From Gordonia sp049847105 (GTDB lineage: Bacteria > Actinomycetota > Actinomycetes > Mycobacteriales > Mycobacteriaceae): a stretch of DNA of 64,000 bases. Positions 43,694 to 51,360 of this stretch are shown piece by piece. The stretch lies in contig NZ_JBNCNS010000005.1 of NCBI RefSeq assembly GCF_049847105.1, positions 186,001 through 250,000 on the forward strand, read 5' to 3'. The translations under genes and the position numbers were made by a program. How positions within the stretch are numbered: position 1 is the stretch's first letter; the number at the start of each line of letters is the position of its first letter. Under the pieces are notes generated by a model that made no database searches, was not told where the DNA came from, and worked only from the letters and a program-made list of their open reading frames with translations.

Positions 43694-44396
43694 ATGAGCG
43701 CACCGCATCGGTCCGAAGCACACTACGGCGAGGTGTCACGGACGGCCGGTTGCGCCGCGAGGTCGCAGATGGGCGCGTGGAGCGCGTCTGGCACGGCGTG
43801 CCCGCCGCTGCCGAATCCGGTGATGGCACCGCGGCACAGGGGTACCTCACCGAAACCGAACGGTACCGGGAGACCGTGATGGGAGCCGCTCGGCAGGGAA
43901 CCGAGACGCGGATCCTCAGTCATACCTCGGCGACGGTGATGCATCGTGTGCCGTTGCTCTGGCCCGATCTGTCGAAGGTCCATTTCACGGCGTCGACGAC
44001 CGGTCGCCGCACCGAACGCGGGATCATCCACCGAGCGCCTCTGCCGGCATCGGAGATCGTCCGGATCGATGGCATGTCTGACATCCCTCGCGCGGACGGT
44101 CTGCGGCATCGCCCAGATCAGCGATCACCGGCGGGCCGTCTGTGCACTCGATTCGGGACCGCATGGGTGCGGAGCCGGACGAGATCACCGAGGTGCCTCA
44201 CGGATGGCACGGCATCGTCCGGCGGGCGGCGCTGCCGCTCGCGGACGGGCGGTCGGAGAGCGTGGGGGAGCCGCTGAGCAGGCCGGCGCTCAGCGGTTGC
44301 CCAGAGATTCCCGAGCCCGATCTCCAGGTGCAGGCGGGCATCGAGCTCGATGGCGCAACGACACTGGGGGAGGTGCGGGACAAGCCCGACGCGGCG
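43694..44396 (+). pseudogene. Frameshifted, truncated AbiEi/DUF559-type gene
   Basis: Protein-like content runs through three frames in order. Frame 2 from ATG 43694 gives SAPHRSEAHYGEVSRT; frame 1 gives GVTDGRLRREVADGRVERVW, an HTH-like AbiEi antitoxin-type N-terminus, and then ILSHTSATVMHRVPLLWPDL and VHFTASTTGRRTERGIIHRA; frame 2 from about 44085 gives SLARTVCGIAQISDHRRAVC; frame 3 from about 44150 gives GAEPDEITEVPHG and ALPLADGRSESVGEPLS. At least three frameshifts are needed, and the nuclease-like C-terminal domain that such proteins normally carry is mostly missing, ending at the dosR-like 3' end. Family assignment is from memory of similar Gordonia-type proteins. It shows that this block was disrupted after acquisition. 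Sequencing error is unlikely to explain all the shifts. Confidence 0.65.
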
Positions 44397-45077
44397 TCAG
44401 ATCTTGCCGTCGCGCAGCTTGGTCGCCATCACCGCGACCTGGGTGCGCCGCTGCATGTCGAGCTTCGCGAGGATACGGGACACGTAGTTCTTGATCGTCT
44501 TCTCGGCCAGGAACATCCGCTCCGCGATCTGACGATTGGTGAGCCCGTCGCCGATGTGGTTGAACACCTCGCGCTCCTGTGCGGTGAGTTCGGCGAGCGG
44601 ATCGGCCGCCGAACCCTTGCCGTCCCGCAGCTTGGCGAGGAGCGCGGCCGTGCTGCGGTCGTCGAGCAGGGAACCGCCGTGCCCCACCGTCCGGACGGCC
44701 GCGACGAGGTTGTGGCCGAGGATCTGCTTGAGCACGAAGCCGGACGCACCGGCCAGCACCGCCGCGAGCAAGGCGTCGTCGTCGGCGTAACTGGTCAGCA
44801 TCAGACAGTGCACCGTCGGTTCTTCGGCGCGCACGTCACGGCAGAGTTCCACGCCGTTCCCGTCAGGGAGGCGGACGTCGAGTACCGCGACATCGGGCTT
44901 GGTCGCGAGGATGCCGACCTTCGCCTCACCCACCGATGCGGCCTCGCCGACCACTTTCAGATCGTCGGCGGTGCCGAGGAGGTCGCGCAGCCCGCGCCGG
45001 ACCAGTTCGTGGTCATCGACGAGGTAGACGCGGACCGGCTTGTCCGGCGCGCCGTCCGGTGTGGGATCGGCAGGCAT
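44397..45077 (-). CDS. devR: DosR/DevR-like NarL-family response regulator
   Basis: 226 residues. Seen: receiver domain with VYLVDDHELVRRGLRDLLG, phosphoacceptor Asp 67 in VAVLDVRLPDGNGVELCRDV and LMLTSYADDDALLAAVLAGA, then a LuxR-type HTH with LTNRQIAERMFLAEKTIKNY and VSRILAKLDMQRRTQVAVMA. Nearly every stretch parallels M. tuberculosis DosR. It is not in an operon with the kinase, unlike dosRS: the two converge around a pseudogene. A candidate DosR box upstream suggests autoregulation. With phosphate from the heme kinase it should activate low-oxygen genes. Confidence 0.9.
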   Translation of the reverse strand: MPADPTPDGAPDKPVRVYLVDDHELVRRGLRDLLGTADDLKVVGEAASVGEAKVGILATKPDVAVLDVRLPDGNGVELCRDVRAEEPTVHCLMLTSYADDDALLAAVLAGASGFVLKQILGHNLVAAVRTVGHGGSLLDDRSTAALLAKLRDGKGSAADPLAELTAQEREVFNHIGDGLTNRQIAERMFLAEKTIKNYVSRILAKLDMQRRTQVAVMATKLRDGKI

Positions 45078-45146
45078 GTTCTCGACGGTACCGCAGGCCC
45101 AGACGGCGCGAGGGACATGAGCTTTGACGACTTGAGACCCACTCGA

Positions 45147-45166
45147 TCCGGGACTTTGTGCGACAC
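45147..45166 (-). promoter_or_regulatory. Candidate DosR box before the DosR-like gene
   Basis: The plus-strand sequence TCCGGGACTTTGTGCGACAC matches 13 of 20 positions of the palindromic DosR consensus TTSGGGACTWWAGTCCCSAA, with a complete left half (CGGGACTTT) and a poor right half. It lies about 70 bp before the regulator start. Confidence 0.45.
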
Positions 45167-45278
45167 ATGACGACGTCGCCCGCAGGTGCGGAGTCGGTCA
45201 CCCAAGAATCACGAGCGCGCGCGCCCTGGCCCGTCAGCGGCCACGGGGCTGGTCGAGGTGGCGGCCCGCTGACCGGTG

Positions 45279-46940
45279 TCAGCCCGCCGGTACCTGCGGA
45301 AGAACGTCTGCTCTCCCGTGTTCGCGGAATTCGTCGGCGAGTCGGGCCGCCCGGGCCTCGTCGAACGGGTGGTAGTCGCCGTCGCGGAACTCGAAGATCG
45401 GGTCGTCGGTGAACCAGGCCGCACGTCGCAACGCGGGTTTGTCGAGCTTGCGGGTGGCGGTGAGGGGGAGCGCATCGGTCAGTCGCACCAGCGACGGCGT
45501 CCACTTGGTGCCGAGATCGGGCTGTGCGGACAGGAATTCGGCGAAGGCCTGTGGATCGAACTCGGCGGCGGGCAACTCAAGCGCGACCATCACCCGGTCT
45601 CCGGTGCGCGGATCGGGGATGCCGTAGGCGGCGACGCCTCGCGGGCCGGGGAACCGGGCCACGATCCGCTCGAGCGGTGCGGTGGCGAAGTTCTCGGAGT
45701 CGACACGAATCCAGTCACTGGTGCGACCGGCGAACCAGAAGACGCCGTCGCCGTCCCGGTATGCGAGGTCACCGGACCAGTAGTCGCCGTCGCGGATCTT
45801 CTCCGCAGTCGCCTCGGGATTGTTGTAATAGCCCTCGAAGCGGGCGCCCCCGCCGCGCGCCACTATCTCGCCGATCGCCTGCTCGGCGTTCGTGATGATC
45901 CCGTCCTCATCGAAACTCGCAGGAGGACAGGGTGTTCCGTCGTCATGGAGGATCTCCAGGCCCATCTCAGGTCGGGGAATGCCGAGTGCCCCGGGTGGGG
46001 TGTCGGTGTCCCGCAGGATCACACAGACTCCCTCGGAGGAGCCATAGGACTCGATGATCCGGCAGTCGAACCGGCGCGTGAACTCCGCACGGTCGACCGC
46101 AGACGCCTCGGTCCCGAAGCCGAGTCGGAGATCAGTGCGCGATTCGTCGGGCGATTCGGGCTGGGCCAGGATGTAGGTCAGCGACCGACCGACATAGTTG
46201 AAGAACGTGGCGCCGAAGCGGCGGACGTCCGGGAGGAACCCCGACGCGCTGAATCGGGGGCGGATGGCGAACGTCCCGCCGTAGGCGAGGATGGGTGCCC
46301 AGGCGCTCATCAACGCATTGCCGTGGAAGAGTGGCATGGCGTTGTATGCGACGTCGTCGCGGCCGAGGTCGCGGACATTGAGTTCGCCGATCGCTGCGAG
46401 GCGCGCGGAGCTGCAGATCACCGCCTTGGGTGCCCCCGTCGACCCCGAGGTGAACAGCAGCAGCAGATCGTGATTGACACCGCGGAAGGCGGGGAAGTCG
46501 TCGATGCGGGCCTGTCGATGGTCGCCGATCACAGTGGCGTAGACCGCGGAGTCGGTCTCGAGGGTCTCGACGTCGCCGCAGTCGGGGATCAGCTCGCGGC
46601 GCGAGGCGCCGACGAGGATCAGTCCGCAGTCGGTCCGTCGGATGTCGGCGGCGAGTTCGGCGCCGCGTCGGGTCGGATTGATGCCGACCACGGTGACGCC
46701 GGCGAGCGCCGCACCACCGATGAGGAACAGATACTCGGGATCGTTGTCCATCAGGACGCCGATGTGCCACGGGCCGGGCCGGGAACCGCGCAGCTCTCTG
46801 AGCGCTGCGGCCCGGACCGCCGACTCCGCGACGAACTCATGCCACGTCCATGCGTCCGCACCGGAAAGCAGTGCGATGCCCGGATCGTCGCTGCGGGCGG
46901 CGAGTAGGTCGGCGATCGTCTTCGTCGACGGGTCGGTCAT
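45279..46940 (-). CDS. Acyl-CoA synthetase (FadD-type AMP-forming ligase)
   Basis: 553 residues. Activates a fatty or other carboxylic acid through an acyl-adenylate. Seen: AMP-binding motif LLLFTSGSTGAPKAVICSS, AYNAMPLFHGNALMSAW, RIIESYGSSEGVCV, SGDLAYRDGDGVFWFAGRTSDW and the C-terminal catalytic Lys region LPLTATRKLDKPALRRA. Resembles the FadD17/FATP-like group. Same strand as the DosR-like gene and 201 bp upstream of it; they may share the low-oxygen response, but the candidate box is between them, on the regulator side. Substrate unknown. Confidence 0.9.
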   Translation of the reverse strand: MTDPSTKTIADLLAARSDDPGIALLSGADAWTWHEFVAESAVRAAALRELRGSRPGPWHIGVLMDNDPEYLFLIGGAALAGVTVVGINPTRRGAELAADIRRTDCGLILVGASRRELIPDCGDVETLETDSAVYATVIGDHRQARIDDFPAFRGVNHDLLLLFTSGSTGAPKAVICSSARLAAIGELNVRDLGRDDVAYNAMPLFHGNALMSAWAPILAYGGTFAIRPRFSASGFLPDVRRFGATFFNYVGRSLTYILAQPESPDESRTDLRLGFGTEASAVDRAEFTRRFDCRIIESYGSSEGVCVILRDTDTPPGALGIPRPEMGLEILHDDGTPCPPASFDEDGIITNAEQAIGEIVARGGGARFEGYYNNPEATAEKIRDGDYWSGDLAYRDGDGVFWFAGRTSDWIRVDSENFATAPLERIVARFPGPRGVAAYGIPDPRTGDRVMVALELPAAEFDPQAFAEFLSAQPDLGTKWTPSLVRLTDALPLTATRKLDKPALRRAAWFTDDPIFEFRDGDYHPFDEARAARLADEFREHGRADVLPQVPAG

Positions 46941-47079
46941 CCGGGCACCCCTGTGTGACGTCGGTTACGTGGCGGTGATCGGCAACGTATCACCGTGATC
47001 GCGCGGGATCGGTGATCCGGTGCCACCGGCGTCGTGCTGGCGACGGCGAACCACGGTTCGGACGGTAGGCTCGTGGCTC

Positions 47080-48312
47080 ATGTCGGCACCAGCATCCGCA
47101 GACGGCTCGTCCGGCGGTCACTACCTCGTCGGCCTCGATCTGACGGGCCGCAAAGTCGTGCTCGTGGGCGGGGGATCGGTGGCGCAGCGGCGACTGCCCA
47201 ATCTGGTCGCAGCGGGCGCACAGGTGCATGTCGTGGCGATCGACCCGACGCCCGCCGTCGAGTCGACCCCCGGCGTCACCGTGTACCGCCGCGCCTACCA
47301 GGAGGACGATCTCGTCGGGGCCTGGTACGTGATGGCGTGCACCGACGATCCCGAGGTCAACGCTCGGGTCGTCGCCGACGCCGAGGCACGTCACACCTTC
47401 TGCGTCCGCACCGACGACGCCCGCTTCGGCACGGCCGTCACCCCGGCCTCGGGCCGCCATCGGGACCTCCAGTTCGGGGTGCTCGCCGGCGGTGACCACC
47501 GGCAGTCGGCGGCGTTGCGCGCAGCGATCGGACGTGCCCTCGCCGACGGTTCTCTGACCGTCGACGACGACGCGCCCCATCCGCCGGGCGTCGCTCTGGT
47601 CGGCGGAGGTCCCGGTGACCCCGACCTGATCACCGTGCGAGGCCAGAAGCTCCTGCAGGCGGCCGATGTGGTGGTCGCCGATCGCCTCGCACCAGCCCAA
47701 CTGCTCGCCGAGTTGGGACCACAGGTCGAGGTCGTCGACGCCGCGAAGGTGCCCTACGGACGGGCCATGAAACAGGAGGCCATCAACGCCGTCCTGGTGG
47801 ATCGCGCCAAGGCCGGGAAGTTCGTCGTCCGGCTCAAGGGCGGTGACCCGTATGTCTACGGCCGCGGTTTCGAAGAGGTCCAGGCGTGCGTCGAGGCCGG
47901 GATCCCGGTGACTGTCGTCCCCGGGATCAGCAGTCCGATCGCCGTACCCGCGTCGGCGGGGATCCCGGTCACCCATCGCGGTGTCACGCATGAGGTGGTG
48001 ATCGCGTCGGGGCACGTCCCGCCCGGCCACCCGGATTCGCTGATCGATTGGTCGGCCGTCGCGCGACTGCGGGGGACTCTGGTGCTGATGATGGCGGTGG
48101 AGCGGGTCGATGTGTTCGCCGATGCGCTGCTCGCCGGCGGAAAGCCGGCGCACACGCCCGTCGCGATGATCGAGAACGGCTCCTTGCCTACGCAGCGCGT
48201 GCTGCGAACCGACCTCGCCAATGCGGCGGCAACCGCCCGGGGACAGGACCTGCGGCCCCCGGCGATCGTGGTGATCGGCGACGTGGCCGGGTTCACCGAA
48301 GCCGCATCCTGA
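47080..48312 (+). CDS. cobA: Uroporphyrinogen-III C-methyltransferase fused to siroheme-type dehydrogenase domain
   Basis: 410 residues from ATG 47080. Makes precorrin-2, the branch point for cobalamin and siroheme. Seen: an N-terminal NAD-binding domain (GRKVVLVGGGSVAQRRLPNL) like CysG-A/Met8, then the SAM methyltransferase with VALVGGGPGDPDLITVRGQ, VVVADRLAP, VRLKGGDPYVYGRGFEE and VPGISSPIAVPASAGIPVTHR. The M. tuberculosis counterpart (Rv2847c) lies directly after cobB; here a 5-kb block with dosS, dosR and fadD lies between. Confidence 0.94.
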   Translation: MSAPASADGSSGGHYLVGLDLTGRKVVLVGGGSVAQRRLPNLVAAGAQVHVVAIDPTPAVESTPGVTVYRRAYQEDDLVGAWYVMACTDDPEVNARVVADAEARHTFCVRTDDARFGTAVTPASGRHRDLQFGVLAGGDHRQSAALRAAIGRALADGSLTVDDDAPHPPGVALVGGGPGDPDLITVRGQKLLQAADVVVADRLAPAQLLAELGPQVEVVDAAKVPYGRAMKQEAINAVLVDRAKAGKFVVRLKGGDPYVYGRGFEEVQACVEAGIPVTVVPGISSPIAVPASAGIPVTHRGVTHEVVIASGHVPPGHPDSLIDWSAVARLRGTLVLMMAVERVDVFADALLAGGKPAHTPVAMIENGSLPTQRVLRTDLANAAATARGQDLRPPAIVVIGDVAGFTEAAS

Positions 48313-48374
48313 CGCCCCCTCCGACCTGGACGTCTGATCAGGACGTCCGACCCTGCGACGATGCCCGTCAACGG

Positions 48375-48390
48375 GCCAATGGCGATTGGC
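48375..48390. promoter_or_regulatory. Inverted repeat in the efpA promoter region
   Basis: GCCAAT (48375-48380) and ATTGGC (48385-48390) surround a 4-nt spacer and directly adjoin a CATATT stretch that could serve as a -10 element, about 35 bp before the efpA ATG. A repressor bound here would block transcription. No regulator gene is adjacent. Confidence 0.45.
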
Positions 48391-48424
48391 ATATTCCACT
48401 CCGGGGGCGGTAGCGTCGGGCTTT

Positions 48425-49942
48425 ATGTCCGCACCGGAAACGTCGAGCCCCGGGCACACGGCCGTGCCGGAATACCGCAACGTCTTCGGACCCGCGATCA
48501 TCGTCCTGAGCGGGATGCAGCTGCTCATGGTGCTCGACGGCACCGTCGCGGCACTGGCGCTGCCGCGGATCCGCGACGGCCTGCAACTCTCCGAATCCGG
48601 CGCCAACTGGATCATCAGCAGTTACGTGCTCGCCTTCGGCGGACTGATGCTGCTGGGCGGTCGGCTCGGCGACACCTTCGGTCGCAAGCGCATGTTCATC
48701 GTCGGCGTCGTCGCGTTCACCGCGACGTCGTTGTTGTGCGGTCTCGCATGGAACGAGACGAGCCTGATCATCGGTCGCGCGCTGCAGGGCGCGTCGGCCG
48801 CCGTCGCCGCACCGACGGCGATGGCACTCGTCGCGACGACGTTCGCCCCGGGCAAGGCCCGTAGCCAGGCGTTTGCGATCTACGCCGCCATGACGGGCGT
48901 CGGGTCGGTCGCCGGGCTCATCCTCGGAGGTGTTCTCACCCAGGTGTCGTGGCGCCTGGTGTTCCTGATCAACGTGCCGATCGGGGTGATCGTCGCCGTC
49001 GGCGCGATCGCTGTCCTCCGCGAGTCGCAGGGCGAGCGGCTCTCGCTGGATGTGCCGGGCGCGATACTCGCAACCCTCGGGTGCTCGTTGCTGGTGCTGG
49101 CGGTCAACGAGGGGCCGAGCGGTTGGGCTCGCCCGGTCGTGGTCGGCTCGTTCATCCTGGGGGCGCTCGCGCTGATCGCCTTCGTCTTCGTCGAGCGGCG
49201 GGCGAGCAACCCGATCCTTCCGTTCGTCATCTTCGAGAACCGCAATCGCGTCGCCGCGTTGGCGTCGATCTTCCTGGCCAGCATGATCATGATGTGCATG
49301 GCGGTGTTCATCTCGCTGTACCTCCAGGGCATCCTCAAGTACTCGCCGATCCAGAGCGGGCTGGCCGTCGTGCCGTTCGCCTTCGGGCTCGGTGTGGCGG
49401 CTGCGATCGCCTCCAAGCTGGCCCTGATGATCCAGCCACGCTGGCTGGTGCTGCTCGGCGGTGCGATCATCCTCGCCGGTTGCCTCTACGCCTCGTCGAT
49501 CGCCACGGCGACCCCCGGATACTTCCCGAGCATCGCGCTCCCCGTGGTCGTCATCGGCTTCGGCGTCGGCTTCGCCGTCATACCGCTCACGCTGTCGGTG
49601 GTCGCCGGGGTCGGGCCGATGGAGATCGGTCCGCTCACCGCGCTCGCGCAGGTCGCGCAGAATCTGGGCGGAGCCATCGGACTGGTCGCCGTCGGTGCGG
49701 CGGTCACCTCACGGGCCTTGTCGGAGGGCGGCACCACGCGTCCGGTCGAGGACATGAACCCGACCGAACTGGCCGCCCAGGCGAGTGGCTACGGGTTAGC
49801 GTTCGCGTGCTGTGCCGGCATCGCGGTGCTGGCGGCCGTCGTCGTGATGTTCATGCGGTTCACGCCGGAAGAGGTCGCGGAGGGACAGGCCGCGCAAGAA
49901 GCGGCCAACGCGTCGCTCGACGTCGACCCCGAACATCCCTGA
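48425..49942 (+). CDS. efpA: EfpA-type MFS transporter (DHA2 family)
   Basis: 505 residues from ATG 48425; the frame is open to 48386. Seen: MVLDGTVAALALPRIRDGLQLSESGANWIISSYVL (read in part), motif A LLGGRLGDTFGRKRMFIVG, and about 14 hydrophobic segments. The EfpA family of mycobacteria is an essential-type lipid transporter linked to isoniazid response. Position between cobA/cysG and proS matches Rv2846c. A short inverted repeat lies in its promoter region. Confidence 0.92.
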   Translation: MSAPETSSPGHTAVPEYRNVFGPAIIVLSGMQLLMVLDGTVAALALPRIRDGLQLSESGANWIISSYVLAFGGLMLLGGRLGDTFGRKRMFIVGVVAFTATSLLCGLAWNETSLIIGRALQGASAAVAAPTAMALVATTFAPGKARSQAFAIYAAMTGVGSVAGLILGGVLTQVSWRLVFLINVPIGVIVAVGAIAVLRESQGERLSLDVPGAILATLGCSLLVLAVNEGPSGWARPVVVGSFILGALALIAFVFVERRASNPILPFVIFENRNRVAALASIFLASMIMMCMAVFISLYLQGILKYSPIQSGLAVVPFAFGLGVAAAIASKLALMIQPRWLVLLGGAIILAGCLYASSIATATPGYFPSIALPVVVIGFGVGFAVIPLTLSVVAGVGPMEIGPLTALAQVAQNLGGAIGLVAVGAAVTSRALSEGGTTRPVEDMNPTELAAQASGYGLAFACCAGIAVLAAVVVMFMRFTPEEVAEGQAAQEAANASLDVDPEHP

Positions 49943-49989
49943 GCGGATCTGACCGGTGACTTTCCTCGCCGCGGCGGGTCTACGTCTCC

Positions 49990-50520
49990 ATGAGAACCAA
50001 GAATCTGGCCGACCTGTACCAGCTCCCCACGCTCGACTGGGACCTGATAGCCGCTCGCCTCGACGACGGGGTGTCACAGGCACCGGGGACCGGCGGACCT
50101 GACCGGCACACCTGGTGGCTGGCGACCATCGACGCCGACGGCCGCCCGCACATCGCCGGTGTCGGAGCGCTGTGGCACGACGGCGCGCTGTGGTTCCAGA
50201 CGGGCGCCGAGACCAGGAAGGGGCGCAACGTCGCCCGTGACCCGCGATGCACGATGTCGCTCGCGATGGACGACTACGACCTCGTCGTCGAGGGAGATGC
50301 GCGTCGGGTCACCGACCCCGACGTCGTGGCCGAGCTCGCCGAGCAGTGGGCGGTCGAGTGGCCGTGTCGGGTCGACGACGGCGGCGTCGCGCTCACCGCC
50401 GACTTCAGCGCCCCGTCCGCGGGCCCGCCGCCCTGGTACGTCTATCGCGTCACGCCGAGCGCGGCCACCGCGCTGCTGACGGTGGACCCGGGCGGTGCCA
50501 CCCGCTTCACCTTCGACTGA
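49990..50520 (+). CDS. Pyridoxamine 5'-phosphate oxidase-like flavin-binding protein
   Basis: 176 residues. Seen: split-barrel strands TWWLATIDADGRPHIAGVGAL, LWFQTGAETRKGRNVARDPR and MSLAMDDYDLVVEGDARRVTD, the pattern of F420- or FMN-dependent PPOX proteins in actinobacteria. The exact cofactor and substrate cannot be told. Its stop lies inside a palindrome shared with the convergent yaaA gene. Confidence 0.85.
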   Translation: MRTKNLADLYQLPTLDWDLIAARLDDGVSQAPGTGGPDRHTWWLATIDADGRPHIAGVGALWHDGALWFQTGAETRKGRNVARDPRCTMSLAMDDYDLVVEGDARRVTDPDVVAELAEQWAVEWPCRVDDGGVALTADFSAPSAGPPPWYVYRVTPSAATALLTVDPGGATRFTFD

Positions 50521-50536
50521 GCGCGGCGCTCAGTCG
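50514..50536. terminator. Palindrome over both stop codons of two converging genes
   Basis: CGACTGAGCGC (50514-50524) and its exact complement (50526-50536) are separated by one base. It contains the TGA of the PPOX gene and the TGA of yaaA on the other strand, with only nine bases between the genes. A compact bidirectional terminator is likely; no T-tract follows. Confidence 0.55.
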
Positions 50537-51270
50537 GTGACGACGACGATCGTGTCGTCCGAGGCGATCTCGGTGCGCTGACCGGCATCGGCAAGCACGG
50601 CGGCCAGCGCGTTGACGTCCCGTACGTTCCGTCGGGTCCGCACCAACTCGCGCGCCATCAGGCCCTTGTAGTGCTTGTTGAAGTGACTGACCACTTTTCG
50701 ACTGCCGTCGGCGGCCTCGGTGACCACCGTCGCCGTGACCGCGCCCCGGATCGGGCCGAGCTGCTGATAGACGCCCGATCGTAGATCGACGACGAAATCG
50801 TCGACCGTCCCGAGGCTGTCGGACAGATCGGGTTTCCACACGGACGCCAGCGTCGGCAACCCGGGGAGCTTCGATCCGCCCGACAACCGATACGCCGGGA
50901 TCATGTCCGGAGCGCGAACCACACCGAACAACGCCGACCCCACGGCCAGACGTTCGGCGGCCTTGGACCTGCCGGCACGGGTGAGCGAGCCGTGGTCGAG
51001 CGCGTCGTAGAGAACTCCCGTATAGCGCTCGATCGCGGGGCGGGTGGGTGCGAGCCAGAGATCGGCGTTGCGATCGATCTCGCCGAGCTGGGCGCGACCG
51101 AGGCCGAGCGCCTCTCGGCTGGCGTCGAGATCGCTCGCGAGATCGACGATCGCCTCGGCGATGCGCTTGCGGATCGGGTTCAGCTCGGGGAACGAGAGGG
51201 TGTCCAGGTCGAGTGGGGCGCCTCGCCCGCCGTCGGATTTGGTCTCGGAGGGAGGCAGGATGACGAGCAC
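50530..51270 (-). CDS. yaaA: YaaA-family peroxide-stress protein (UPF0246)
   Basis: 246 residues from GTG 51270; the long open frame upstream shadows proS. Seen: the N-terminal LVILPPSETKSDGGRG, PTRPAIERYTGVLYDALD, and SHFNKHYKGLMARELV near the end, all family-defining. In E. coli YaaA lowers free iron under peroxide stress and binds DNA. Divergent from proS across about 90 bp. Confidence 0.9.
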   Translation of the reverse strand: MLVILPPSETKSDGGRGAPLDLDTLSFPELNPIRKRIAEAIVDLASDLDASREALGLGRAQLGEIDRNADLWLAPTRPAIERYTGVLYDALDHGSLTRAGRSKAAERLAVGSALFGVVRAPDMIPAYRLSGGSKLPGLPTLASVWKPDLSDSLGTVDDFVVDLRSGVYQQLGPIRGAVTATVVTEAADGSRKVVSHFNKHYKGLMARELVRTRRNVRDVNALAAVLADAGQRTEIASDDTIVVVTD

Positions 51271-51360
51271 TGCAACACCATAACGGTGGGGAATGACGGG
51301 GTCGGGGACCGTCCCATACCGCGGGGCCGTGGGCGGAGGCTCCCGACTAAGGTGAACCCC

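Noticed and set aside
41784..43850. A 688-codon open frame opposite the sensor kinase gene
   Set aside because: Antisense shadow of the kinase, whose motifs are complete on the plus strand.
28036..47079. Search for a cobalamin riboswitch near cobQ, the chelatase gene, cobO, cobB and cobA
   Set aside because: No B12-box-like sequence or matching structure was noticed before any of these genes, though a proper covariance-model search was not possible.
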